Shown: piece by piece, positions 49,006 through 59,045 of the stretch
How the letters are laid out: each line of letters starts with the position of its first letter
Position numbering within the stretch: position 1 is the stretch's first letter
NCBI GenBank assembly: GCA_003117195.1
Contig: BDSI01000046.1
Location: forward strand, 571,001-635,000
Reading direction: 5' to 3'
Length of the DNA stretch: 64,000 nucleotides
DNA from: Eudorina sp. 2006-703-Eu-15
Taxonomy: Eukaryota > Chlorophyta > Chlorophyceae > Chlamydomonadales > Volvocaceae
Made by a program: the position numbers and the translations under genes
The notes under the pieces: model-generated
What the model was told of the DNA's origin: nothing
Database searches by the model: none
Seen by the model: the letters and a program-made list of their open reading frames with translations, nothing else

Positions 49006-52000
49006 ATGCGCGTGTTTGGTTTCGGTGCGTACCTTTCGCGCAGGTCAGCATCGGCCGTTCTGGAGACATGATCGGCGACATCCGCGCAGCTCCGACACCA
49101 GCACAGCCCAACCTTCAAGACAGCTCAGCCGTCCGCACATCCCAACAATCCGTACCGCTCGCTCGGCCGCCGTCGCCCGCAGTCAGCACAGCTCGCCCGC
49201 CGTCAGCCAGCCCGCCCGCAGTCAGCACCGCTCGCCCGCCGTCAGCACAGCCCGGCCGCCGTCAGCACAGCCTGGCCGCCGTCAGCACAGCGCAGCTACC
49301 AGCACAGCTCGGCCACAGTCAGCACAGCTAAGCCGCGGTCAGCACAGCTCAGCCGTCGTTTGTGCACCTGGGTTTGCACCCATGCATCCGAACTCGGACA
49401 ATGGTTACCGTACGGTACCCACTTTGGCTCCTGTTCGTGCTCGCTCTAATTGCCTCCATTCTGCTCTGCCCCTCACGCAGGCGGACCCTGCTTGCGCTGG
49501 TCATTCAAGTTCCGCGCCAGCGGAGCGTGGCTCAGAGCATTGCGTCAAGGCTGACACCTTCTGCGGGCAGATGCGCTGGACTTCTAGCTGGGCGCCAGTC
49601 GGGGCTTTGGAGAAGTGCGGACGCGTCTGGCTCCAGGTACGCACGGGTGGGGCAAGGCGCAAGGGCCGTGTTTCGATGGATGCCCTGATTATGAGGCAAG
49701 GCGAGAACTGCGTGATGAACCCACGGAGCGGTCTCCACCGTAGGCGTCACAGCAGTCGCATGTAGCCACGTGCGTTGACAGTCCACTTGCGAGGTCGCAC
49801 GTGTACGACGTCTTACACACGCGCGGTTTCGGTCCACGTATATCCGCTTGTCCTATTGACTGCCTGCACGTCTTCTGTAGTGTGCACCTCTTCTATCCCG
49901 TCGTAACCATGCGCGTGTTTGGTTTCGGTGCGTACCTTTCGCGCAGGTCAGCATCGGCCGTTCTGGAGACATGATCGGCGACATCCGCGCAGCTCCGACA
50001 CCAGCACAGCCCAACCTTCAAGACAGCTCAGCCGTCCGCACATCCCAACAATCCGTACCGCTCGCTCGGCCGCCGTCGCCCGCAGTCAGCACAGCTCGCC
50101 CGCCGTCAGCCAGCCCGCCCGCAGTCAGCACCGCTCGCCCGCCGTCAGCACAGCCCGGCCGCTGTCAGCACAGCCTGGCCGCCGTCAGCACAGCGCAGCT
50201 ACCAGCACAGCTCGGCCACAGTCAGCACAGCTAAGCCGCGGTCAGCACAGCTCAGCCGTCGTTTGTGCACCTGGGTTTGCACCCATGCATCCGAACTCGG
50301 ACAATGGTTACCGTACGGTACCCACTTTGGCTCCTGTTCGTGCTCGCTCTAATTGCCTCCATTCTGCTCTGCCCTCACGCAGGCGGACCCTGCTTGCGCT
50401 GGTCATTCAAGTTCCGCGCCAGCGGAGCGTGGCTCAGAGCATTGCGTCAAGGCTGACACCTTCTGCGGGCAGATGCGCTGGACTTCTAGCTGGGCGCCAG
50501 TCGGGGCTTTGGAGAAGTGCGGACGCGTCTGCGCTCCAGGTACGCACGGGTGGGGCAAGGCGCAAGGGCCGTGTTTCGATGGATGCCCTGATTATGAGGC
50601 AAGGCGAGAACTGCGTGATGGACCCACGGAGCGGTCTCCACCGTAGGCGTCACAGCAGTCGCATGTAGCCACGTGCGTTGACAGTCCACTTGCGAGGTCG
50701 CACGTGTACGACGTCTTACACACGCGCGGTTTCGGTCCACGTCTATCCGCTTGTCCTATTGACTGCCTGCATGTCTTCTGTAGTGTGCACCTCTTCTATC
50801 CCGTCGTAACCATGCGCGTGTTTGGTTTCGGTGCGTACCTTTCGCGCAGGTCAGCATCGGCCGTTCTGGAGACATGATCGGCGACATCCGCGCAGCTCCG
50901 ACACCAGCACAGCCCAACCTTCAAGACAGCTCAGCCGTCCGCACATCCCAACAATCCGTACCGCTCGCTCGGCCGCCGTCGCCCGCAGTCAGCACAGCTC
51001 GCCCGCCGTCAGCCAGCCCGCCCGCAGTCAGCACCGCTCGCCCGCCGTCAGCACAGCCCGGCCGCCGTCAGCACAGCCTGGCCGCCGTCAGCACAGCGCA
51101 GCTACCAGCACAGCTCGGCCACAGTCAGCACAGCTAAGCCGCGGTCAGCACAGCTCAGCCGTCGTTTGTGCACCTGGGTTTGCACCCATGCATCCGAACT
51201 CGGACAATGGTTACCGTACGGTACCCACTTTGGCTCCTGTTCGTGCTCGCTCTAATTGCCTCCATTCTGCTCTGCCCCTCACGCAGGCGGACCCTGCTTG
51301 CGCTGGTCATTCAAGTTCCGCGCCAGCGGAGCGTGGCTCAGAGCATTGCGTCAAGGCTGACACCTTCTGCGGGCAGATGCGCTGGACTTCTAGCTGGGCG
51401 CCAGTCGGGGCTTTGGAGAAGTGCGGACGCGTCTGGGCTCCCAGGTACGCACGGGTGGGCAAGGCGCAAGGGCCGTGTTTCGATGGATGCCCTGATTATG
51501 AGGCAAGGCGAGAACTGCGTGATGAACCCACGGAGCGGTCTCCACCGTAGGCGTCACAGCAGTCGCATGTAGCCACGTGCGTTGACAGTCCACTTGCGAG
51601 GTCGCACGTGTACGACGTCTTACACACGCGCGGTTTCGGTCCACGTATATCCGCTTGTCCTATTGACTGCCTGCACGTCTTCTGTAGTGTGCACCTCTTC
51701 TATCCCGTCGTAACCATGCGCGTGTTTGGTTTCGGTGCGTACCTTTCGCGCAGGTCAGCATCGGCCGTTCTGGAGACATGATCGGCGACATCCGCGCAGC
51801 TCCGACACCAGCACAGCCCAACCTTCAAGACAGCTCAGCCGTCCGCACATCCCAACAATCCGTACCGCTCGCTCGGCCGCCGTCGCCCGCAGTCAGCACA
51901 GCTCGCCCGCCGTCAGCCAGCCCGCCCGCAGTCAGCACCGCTCGCCCGCCGTCAGCACAGCCCGGCCGCTGTCAGCACAGCCTGGCCGCCGTCAGCACAG

Positions 52001-55000
52001 CGCAGCTACCAGCACAGCTCGGCCACAGTCAGCACAGCTAAGCCGCGGTCAGCACAGCTCAGCCGTCGTTTGTGCACCTGGGTTTGCACCCATGCATCCG
52101 AACTCGGACAATGGTTACCGTACGGTACCCACTTTGGCTCCTGTTCGTGCTCGCTCTAATTGCCTCCATTCTGCTCTGCCCCTCACGCAGGCGGACCCTG
52201 CTTGCGCTGGTCATTCAAGTTCCGCGCCAGCGGAGCGTGGCTCAGAGCATTGCGTCAAGGCTGACACCTTCTGCGGGCAGATGCGCTGGACTTCTAGCTG
52301 GGCGCCAGTCGGGGCTTTGGAGAAGTGCGGACGCGTCTGCGCTCCAGGTACGCACGGGTGGGGCAAGGCGCAAGGGCCGTGTTTCGATGGATGCCCTGAT
52401 TATGAGGCAAGGCGAGAACTGCGTGATGGACCCACGGAGCGGTCTCCACCGTAGGCGTCACAGCAGTCGCATGTAGCCACGTGCGTTGACAGTCCACTTG
52501 CGAGGTCGCACGTGTACGACGTCTTACACACGCGCGGTTTCGGTCCACGTATATCCGCTTGTCCTATTGACTGCCTGCATGTCTTCTGTAGTGTGCACCT
52601 CTTCTATCCCGTCGTAACCATGCGCGTGTTTGGTTTCGGTGCGTACCTTTCGCGCAGGTCAGCATCGGCCGTTCTGGAGACATGATCGGCGACATCCGCG
52701 CAGCTCCGACACCAGCACAGCCCAACCTTCAAGACAGCTCAGCCGTCCGCACATCCCAACAATCCGTACCGCTCGCTCGGCCGCCGTCGCCCGCAGTCAG
52801 CACAGCTCGCCCGCCGTCAGCCAGCCCGCCCGCAGTCAGCACCGCTCGCCGCCGTCAGCACAGCCCGGCCGCCGTCAGCACAGCCTGGCCGCCGTCAGCA
52901 CAGCTCGCCTGCCGTCAAACACAGCCCGCCCGCCGTCAGCACAGCTCGCCCGCCGTCAGCACAGCCCGGCCGCCTTCAACACAGCCCGGCCACAGTCAGC
53001 ACAGCTCAGCCGCGGTCAGCACAGCTCAGCCGTCGTTTGTGCACCTGGGTTTGCACCCATGCATCCGAACTCGGACAATGGTTACCTTACGGTACCCACT
53101 TTGGCTCCTGTTCGTGCTCGCTCTAATTGCCTCCATTCTGCTCTGCCCCTCACGCAGGCGGACCCTGCTTGCGCTGGTCATTCAAGTTCCGCGCCAGCGG
53201 AGCGTGGCTCAGAGCATTGCGTCAAGGCTGACACCTTCTGCGGGCAGATGCGCTGGACTTCTAGCTGGGCGCCAGTCGGGGCTTTGGAGAAGTGCGGACG
53301 CGTCTGCGCTCCAGGTACGCACGGGTGGGGCAAGGCGCAAGGGCCGTGTTTCGATGGATGCCCTGATTATGAGGCAAGGCGAGAACTGCGTGATGGACCC
53401 ACGGAGCGGTCTCCACCGTAGGCGTCACAGCAGTCGCATGTAGCCACGTGCGTTGACAGTCCACTTGCGAGGTCGCACGTGTACGACGTCTTACACACGC
53501 GCGGTTTCGGTCCACGTATATCCGCTTGTCCTATCGACTGCCTGCATGTCTTCTGTAGTGTGCACCTCTTCTATCCCGTCGTAACCATGCGCGTGTTTGG
53601 TTTCGGTGCGTACCTTTCGCGCAGGTCAGCATCGGCCGTTCTGGAGACATGATCGGCGACATCCGCGCAGCTCCGACACCAGCACAGCCCAACCTTCAAG
53701 ACAGCTCAGCCGTCCGCACATCCCAACAATCCGTACCGCTCGCTCGGCCGCCGTCGCCCGCAGTCAGCACAGCTCGCCCGCCGTCAGCCAGCCCGCCCGC
53801 AGTCAGCACCGCTCGCCCGCCGTCAGCACAGCCCGGCCGCTGTCAGCACAGCCTGGCCGCCGTCAGCACAGCGCAGCTACCAGCACAGCTCGGCCACAGT
53901 CAGCACAGCTAAGCCGCGGTCAGCACAGCTCAGCCGTCGTTTGTGCACCTGGGTTTGCACCCATGCATCCGAACTCGGACAATGGTTACCGTACGGTACC
54001 CACTTTGGCTCCTGTTCGTGCTCGCTCTAATTGCCTCCATTCTGCTCTGCCCCTCACGCAGGCGGACCCTGCTTGCGCTGGTCATTCAAGTTCCGCGCCA
54101 GCGGAGCGTGGCTCAGAGCATTGCGTCAAGGCTGACACCTTCTGCGGGCAGATGCGCTGGACTTCTAGCTGGGCGCCAGTCGGGGCTTTGGAGAAGTGCG
54201 GACGCGTCTGCGCTCCAGGTACGCACGGGTGGGGCAAGGCGCAAGGGCCGTGTTTCGATGGATGCCCTGATTATGAGGCAAGGCGAGAACTGCGTGATGG
54301 ACCCACGGAGCGGTCTCCACCGTAGGCGTCACAGCAGTCGCATGTAGCCACGTGCGTTGACAGTCCACTTGCGAGGTCGCACGTGTACGACGTCTTACAC
54401 ACGCGCGGTTTCGGTCCACGTCTATCCGCTTGTCCTATTGACTGCCTGCATGTCTTCTGTAGTGTGCACCTCTTCTATCCCGTCGTAACCATGCGCGTGT
54501 TTGGTTTCGGTGCGTACCTTTCGCGCAGGTCAGCATCGGCCGTTCTGGAGACATGATCGGCGACATCCGCGCAGCTCCGACACCAGCACAGCCCAACCTT
54601 CAAGACAGCTCAGCCGTCCGCACATCCCAACAATCCGTACCGCTCGCTCGGCCGCCGTCGCCCGCAGTCAGCACAGCTCGCCCGCCGTCAGCCAGCCCGC
54701 CCGCAGTCAGCACCGCTCGCCCGCCGTCAGCACAGCCCGGCCGCCGTCAGCACAGCCTGGCCGCCGTCAGCACAGCTCGCCTGCCGTCAAACACAGCCCG
54801 CCCTCCGTCAGCACAGCTCGCCCGCCGTCAGCACAGCCCGGCCGCCTTCAACACAGCCCGGCCACAGTCAGCACAGCTCAGCCGCGGTCAGCACAGCTCA
54901 GCCGTCGTTTGTGCACCTGGGTTTGCACCCATGCATCCGAACTCGGACAATGGTTACCTTACGGTACCCACTTTGGCTCCTGTTCGTGCTCGCTCTAATT

Positions 55001-56160
55001 GCCTCCATTCTGCTCTGCCCCTCACGCGGGCGGACCCTGCTTGCGCTGGTCATTCAAGTTCCGCGCCAGCGGAGCGTGGCTCAGAGCATTGCGTCAAGGC
55101 TGACACCTTCTGCGGGCAGATGCGCTGGACTTCTAGCTGGGCGCCAGTCGGGGCTTTGGAGAAGTGCGGACGCGTCTGCGCTCCAGGTACGCACGGGTGG
55201 GGCAAGGCGCAAGGGCCGTGTTTCGATGGATGCCCTGATTATGAGGCAAGGCGAGAACTGCGTGATGGACCCACGGAGCGGTCTCCACCGTAGGCGTCAC
55301 AGCAGTCGCATGTAGCCACGTGCGTTGACAGTCCACTTGCGAGGTCGCACGTGTACGACGTCTTACACACGCGCGGTTTCGGTCCACGTATATCCGCTTG
55401 TCCTATCGACTGCCTGCATGTCTTCTGTAGTGTGCACCTCTTCTATCCCGTCGTAACCATGCGCGTGTTTGGTTTCGGTGCGTACCTTTCGCGCAGGTCA
55501 GCATTGGCCGTTCTGGAGACATGATCGGCGACATCCGCGCAGCTCCGACACCAGCACAGCCCAACCTTCAAGACAGCTCAGCCGTCCGCACATCCCAACA
55601 ATCCGTACCGCTCGCTCGGCCGCCGTCGCCCGCAGTCAGCACAGCTCGCCCGCCGTCAGCACAGCCTGGCCGCCGTCAGCACAGCTCGCCTGCCGTCAAA
55701 CACAGCCCGCCCGCCGTCAGCACAGCTCGCCCGCCGTCAGCACAGCCCGGCCGCCTTCAACACAGCCCGGCCACAGTCAGCACAGCTCAGCCGCGGTCAG
55801 CACAGCTCAGCCGCCTTCAACACAGCCCGGCCACAGTCAGCACAGCTCAGCCGCGGTCAGCACAGCTCAGCCGTCGTTTGTGCACCTGGGTTTGCACCCA
55901 TGCATCCGAACTCGGACAATGGTTACCGTACGGTACCCACTTTTGCTCCTGTTCGTGCTCGCTCTAATTGCCTCCATTCTGCTCTGCCCCTCACGCAGGC
56001 GGACCCTGCTTGCGCTGGTCATTCAAGTTCCGCGCCAGCGGAGCGTGGCTCAGAGCATTGCGTCAAGGCTGACACCTTCTGCGGGCAGATGCGCTGGACT
56101 TCTAGCTGGGCGCCAGTCGGGGCTTTGGAGAAGTGCGGACGCGTCTGCGCCCCCAGGTAC
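49006..56160. repeat. array block 4: mostly short units and truncated end
   Basis: Units start at 49006, 49909, 50812, 51716, 52620, 53587, 54491 and 55459. The first four and the sixth are short, the fifth and seventh long, and the eighth stops after 702 bp at CCCCCAGGTAC. The terminal unit repeats the rare minisatellite duplication seen at 46128. Confidence 0.9.
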
Positions 56161-56161
56161 T

Positions 56162-56263
56162 TAGCTCAAAGCATGTTCTATCTGTGTAAGCGCATTCAAC
56201 CAGCCGACATACTAGCTCAAAGCATGTTATATCTGTGTAAGCGCATTCAACCAGCCGACATAC
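56162..56263. repeat. 51-bp tandem duplication at the right array edge
   Basis: Two adjacent 51-bp copies (56162-56212 and 56213-56263) beginning TAGCTCAAAGCATGTT and differing at one base (CTATCTG versus ATATCTG). They start two bases after the satellite ends. Confidence 0.95.
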
Positions 56264-56719
56264 TGTATGGCGCAGGCGGATGCTTGCCGTTTGTACAGCA
56301 GGAATACGGCACTCGTGTTCCGTCTTCTCGCTTGTGGAGCGATGGGCGGCAGCAGCAACCTCGCGAGCAGCCGAGATCGGTTCCCGGCGGCAGCGGAGAT
56401 CGGTTCAATGTTTACGAAGCCTGTGCGATGACGTTTGCTTGTTTGATTGGGAGCTTACGGGAAGGACTTCATTGCCAGCAGGGTTACCGTATGTGCGACG
56501 GAGGATGCATTGTTCCTAGCAATGGGGTTGGGGAACGCTTTGTTGATTAGCAGTGGAGGTGATTGCCTTTGTTTGACGATCCGAGTTACGCCAAGCCCTG
56601 CCTGCCCTCGTTCAGGGTTTAGGAGAGGAGGGGAGATGACATGTGTGGCCACGTGTGGCCACGCAAGGTTGATTGATCATCGCATACGGGAAGCATGGAT
56701 AGGATGTAATGGAAGACAA

Positions 56720-56745
56720 GGGGGGCCACTGGGCAGTGGCCCCCC
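56720..56745. repeat. perfect 12-bp inverted repeat (hairpin)
   Basis: GGGGGGCCACTG (56720-56731) and its exact reverse complement (56734-56745) are separated by two bases. It could be a hairpin-forming element or the remains of a transposon end. No flanking target-site duplication was identified. Confidence 0.8.
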
Positions 56746-57890
56746 GCACGCCCGTCGCCTTCCCGGCGGCGGGGTGCTTGCTTTGGCGGTCGGTCGCACT
56801 CGCAGGGCCTCGACTACCGTAGCAGCTCTCTGACCAGCATCAGCTCCCCGGCTCTAGACTACGCCACGCCTTCTGTTGCCTCGGGTGCTTTATTTTGACC
56901 AGGCTTCCCGGAAACGAAAACGTCAACGAAACGAATCAAACGACGGAGTCTGTCGTGTATCTTGAGCCAAACGAAGCCGCACCAAACGACATCTCGTCCA
57001 TCCCCCCGCCTGGACGCAGCCCGCTGCTGCCCGTTAGTAGACGTTCTCCGCATGTGGAGTGGTGCCATGTGCCTCGCGCGGGCCTTCCAGGGTCGGCCGT
57101 CATGGGCTGCGGGGGCCGAATGACCCAGGTCCCCTCGCTGGTCTGTCTATGCCCCTGTCCCCCGGGGGGTCGTTATAGTCGAGAATCACCCTCTCCCTAC
57201 AGGACCCCGCAACGCGCCACCTCACCCCTGGCCAGCGGCGGCCGCAGCGCGCTGTAGCTATCAATACGTTGGGGCTGCCTGCCATGCAGCCCTCATCGGC
57301 ATCTTATTAGTCAGTCGTCATCACTCACCAAATGACGCAGAACAGCTGTCGCACCCGTAACACCCTAGAGTAGTTGAAGGAAACGGATAGTGGGCAAAAG
57401 TCGTGACAGGTGTCGGGAGTTTGGCAGGCATGACAGCTATTGAAGGAAACCGTTCAGAGGCAAGCCTGCGGTGGCCCCGGCGGGTGGTATTTATCGGCAC
57501 AGCATTTCGGACCGGCGTCTCAGTCCCCCGCGGGAGCACCCCGGCAGCAGCAGTACAATCCACGTGAGTGAGTACATCAGGCGGCAGAATAGCCAATCCC
57601 TCATGTCGAGCATGCCTTTGCAGCACAGTACGTTGCAGCACGGGTCGTACGTTGATCGGTGGACACGATCCGCCGATTGCGCAGTGTGTCGTGACACGGC
57701 GCCCCGAGACTGCCGAGCGCCTTGCCCCATTGCGCCGTGCCGCGAAAGCGCGGCGTCGCTGCTAATGCGGCCCCCCACCAGCTCGTGCACCACCTGTTCA
57801 GCTCGCGAAACCCAGTTGCCCGCCGGGACACATTCGAGGAGGCTGTGGGTCAAAAACACAACACGCCGTGGAGCGGCGGCGAGCACCGCA

Positions 57891-58024
57891 CGCAGCCCAG
57901 CAGCAGCCCAGCAGCCCAGCAGCAGCAGCAGCCCAGCAGCCCAGCAGCCCAGCAGCCCAGCAGCAGCCCAGCAGCAGCTCACGACCGCACGCAGCCCAGC
58001 AGCAGCCCAGCAGCAGCTCACGAC
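57891..58024. repeat. CAG/CCC low-complexity tract
   Basis: A mixture of CAGCAGCCC and CAG units. The segment beginning CGCACGCAGCCCAGCAGCAG and ending GCAGCTCACGAC is present twice. It lengthens overlapping frames into Gln/Ser/Pro/Ala runs without indicating a gene. Confidence 0.85.
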
Positions 58025-58305
58025 GATGTACACCGGCCTTATGATCGCTTGAATGTGGACCCTTCCCCGCGACAAGCATTTACCGCCGGGCTGGGTGTCT
58101 CCGGGCGGTTCCCACTTTTACCCTTAACGATGTGTGCCCGTTGGACGTTGGAGACATATGTTGGCAAGTGAGCAGAGGCCCTAACTAAGTGCGCGGGAGA
58201 GGCCCTTCGCACAGCCACTGCAAGCCCTCCGCCTGACCCCAAACACACCAGGAGGCCGTGAGTGCGCTGCATGAGTGGGCCCCACCCCGCATGTCCGTCC
58301 TTCTC

Positions 58306-58310
58306 TTACA
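58306..58310 (-). terminator. TGTAA poly(A)-type signal, candidate for sugar transporter
   Basis: TTACA on the plus strand, about 735 bp after the transporter stop codon on the minus strand. Assigned by position. Confidence 0.35.
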
Positions 58311-59045
58311 GTTACCGCTCGCTAGCCCGTGACTGCCGGGGACCCCAACGTGGCGAGAAGCAGTCGGGTCCGTGCCGGCACGGAAGTCCCCTCATTTCCA
58401 TTCGCCATCGTGCAGACTTTACTGTCCTCAGACAGGGAAGAACCCTGCTCATAATAAAAAATACCCAGTTGAAGGCGCCCCAAATCACAATGATAGCCAG
58501 GAGCAGCCCACATGCATTGCCTCACCGGCAACGACCGGCGACGCAAGTCCGTATCCTTGCGCAACGCCAATACGCCATTGCCGCGCCGCTCGCGCATGCC
58601 CGAGCACCGGCTTACCCACAACCAGCCCAACGGGCACTCCGAGGAGCAAGCCCGCGCCCATCATACATGCACCGACGACAGCTACAGGTCAAAACTGCAG
58701 ACCAGCAGGCGGGCCGAGTGAAGGTCCTGTTCGTGTGGTCGCCAACAGGCTGGAACCGGTGATGGCACCAACCCCATGCTCTTCGTGTCCGCCACAGCCA
58801 CGACGCCCTGCGCCGCTGTCTTTCTGCACTCGTGTGCGCGCCGCCTGCCCTCCCCATTACGCCGCAGCCCATTGCTATTCAACACCGTATTAGACATGCT
58901 GTTAAACACCTTGCCCTGGTTCGCGTCAGTCCTGCCGCAACCCGTATCACGGCGCTACCTCCCCCGCATGCTGTCTGTCACACGCGCACAATCCTGTTCG
59001 GCACAGCGAGTGCGGCGGCTGCCGGCGTCTCCCCCGGTCCTCATT

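Larger units (their letters stand above)
25219..56160. repeat. 31-kb tandem satellite array, about 33 units of 0.90-0.97 kb
   Basis: Units were counted from the conserved string ATGCGCGTGTTTGGTTTCGG (ATGTGCG in two units). A partial unit (25219-25557) precedes 32 complete units, and the last, from 55459, is truncated at 56160. Spacing falls into a long class (956-969 bp) and a short class (898-904 bp), with one unit of 865 bp. The unit order is seven long, three short, then alternating long/short, an irregular block, and a mostly short block. Units are nearly identical outside an internal minisatellite and a few variant sites. Open frames on both strands recur only because the units are homogeneous. 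Length differences of 1 and 5 bp between units shift frame, which argues against a maintained coding function. Confidence 0.97.
56264..59045. other. intergenic region right of the array
   Basis: No gene recognised. It contains a perfect hairpin (56720-56745), a short duplicated GTGTGGCCAC element near 56641-56660, a CAG/CCC low-complexity tract (57891-58024) and, at its right end, the 3' UTR of the minus-strand transporter. Several open frames of 100-190 codons overlap the low-complexity tract on both strands, but none has a family match. Confidence 0.45.

Noticed and set aside
25219..56160. CRISPR array
   Set aside because: Units are 0.9 kb and repeated whole, with no short repeat alternating with unique spacers, and the window is clearly eukaryotic.
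25219..56160. rRNA, 5S, snRNA or tRNA gene cluster
   Set aside because: No conserved rRNA or U6 core sequence or paired A/B boxes were seen in the unit; GTGGCTCAGAGC is A-box-like but the rest does not fold as a tRNA.
25568..56550. Recurrent 110-270-codon open frames in each satellite unit as a gene family
   Set aside because: They overlap in several frames on both strands, consist largely of minisatellite translation, and differ in frame downstream of 1-bp and 5-bp indels between units.
57471..58075. Overlapping frames of about 190 codons on both strands
   Set aside because: Extended by the CAG/CCC low-complexity tract and without family similarity or splice support.
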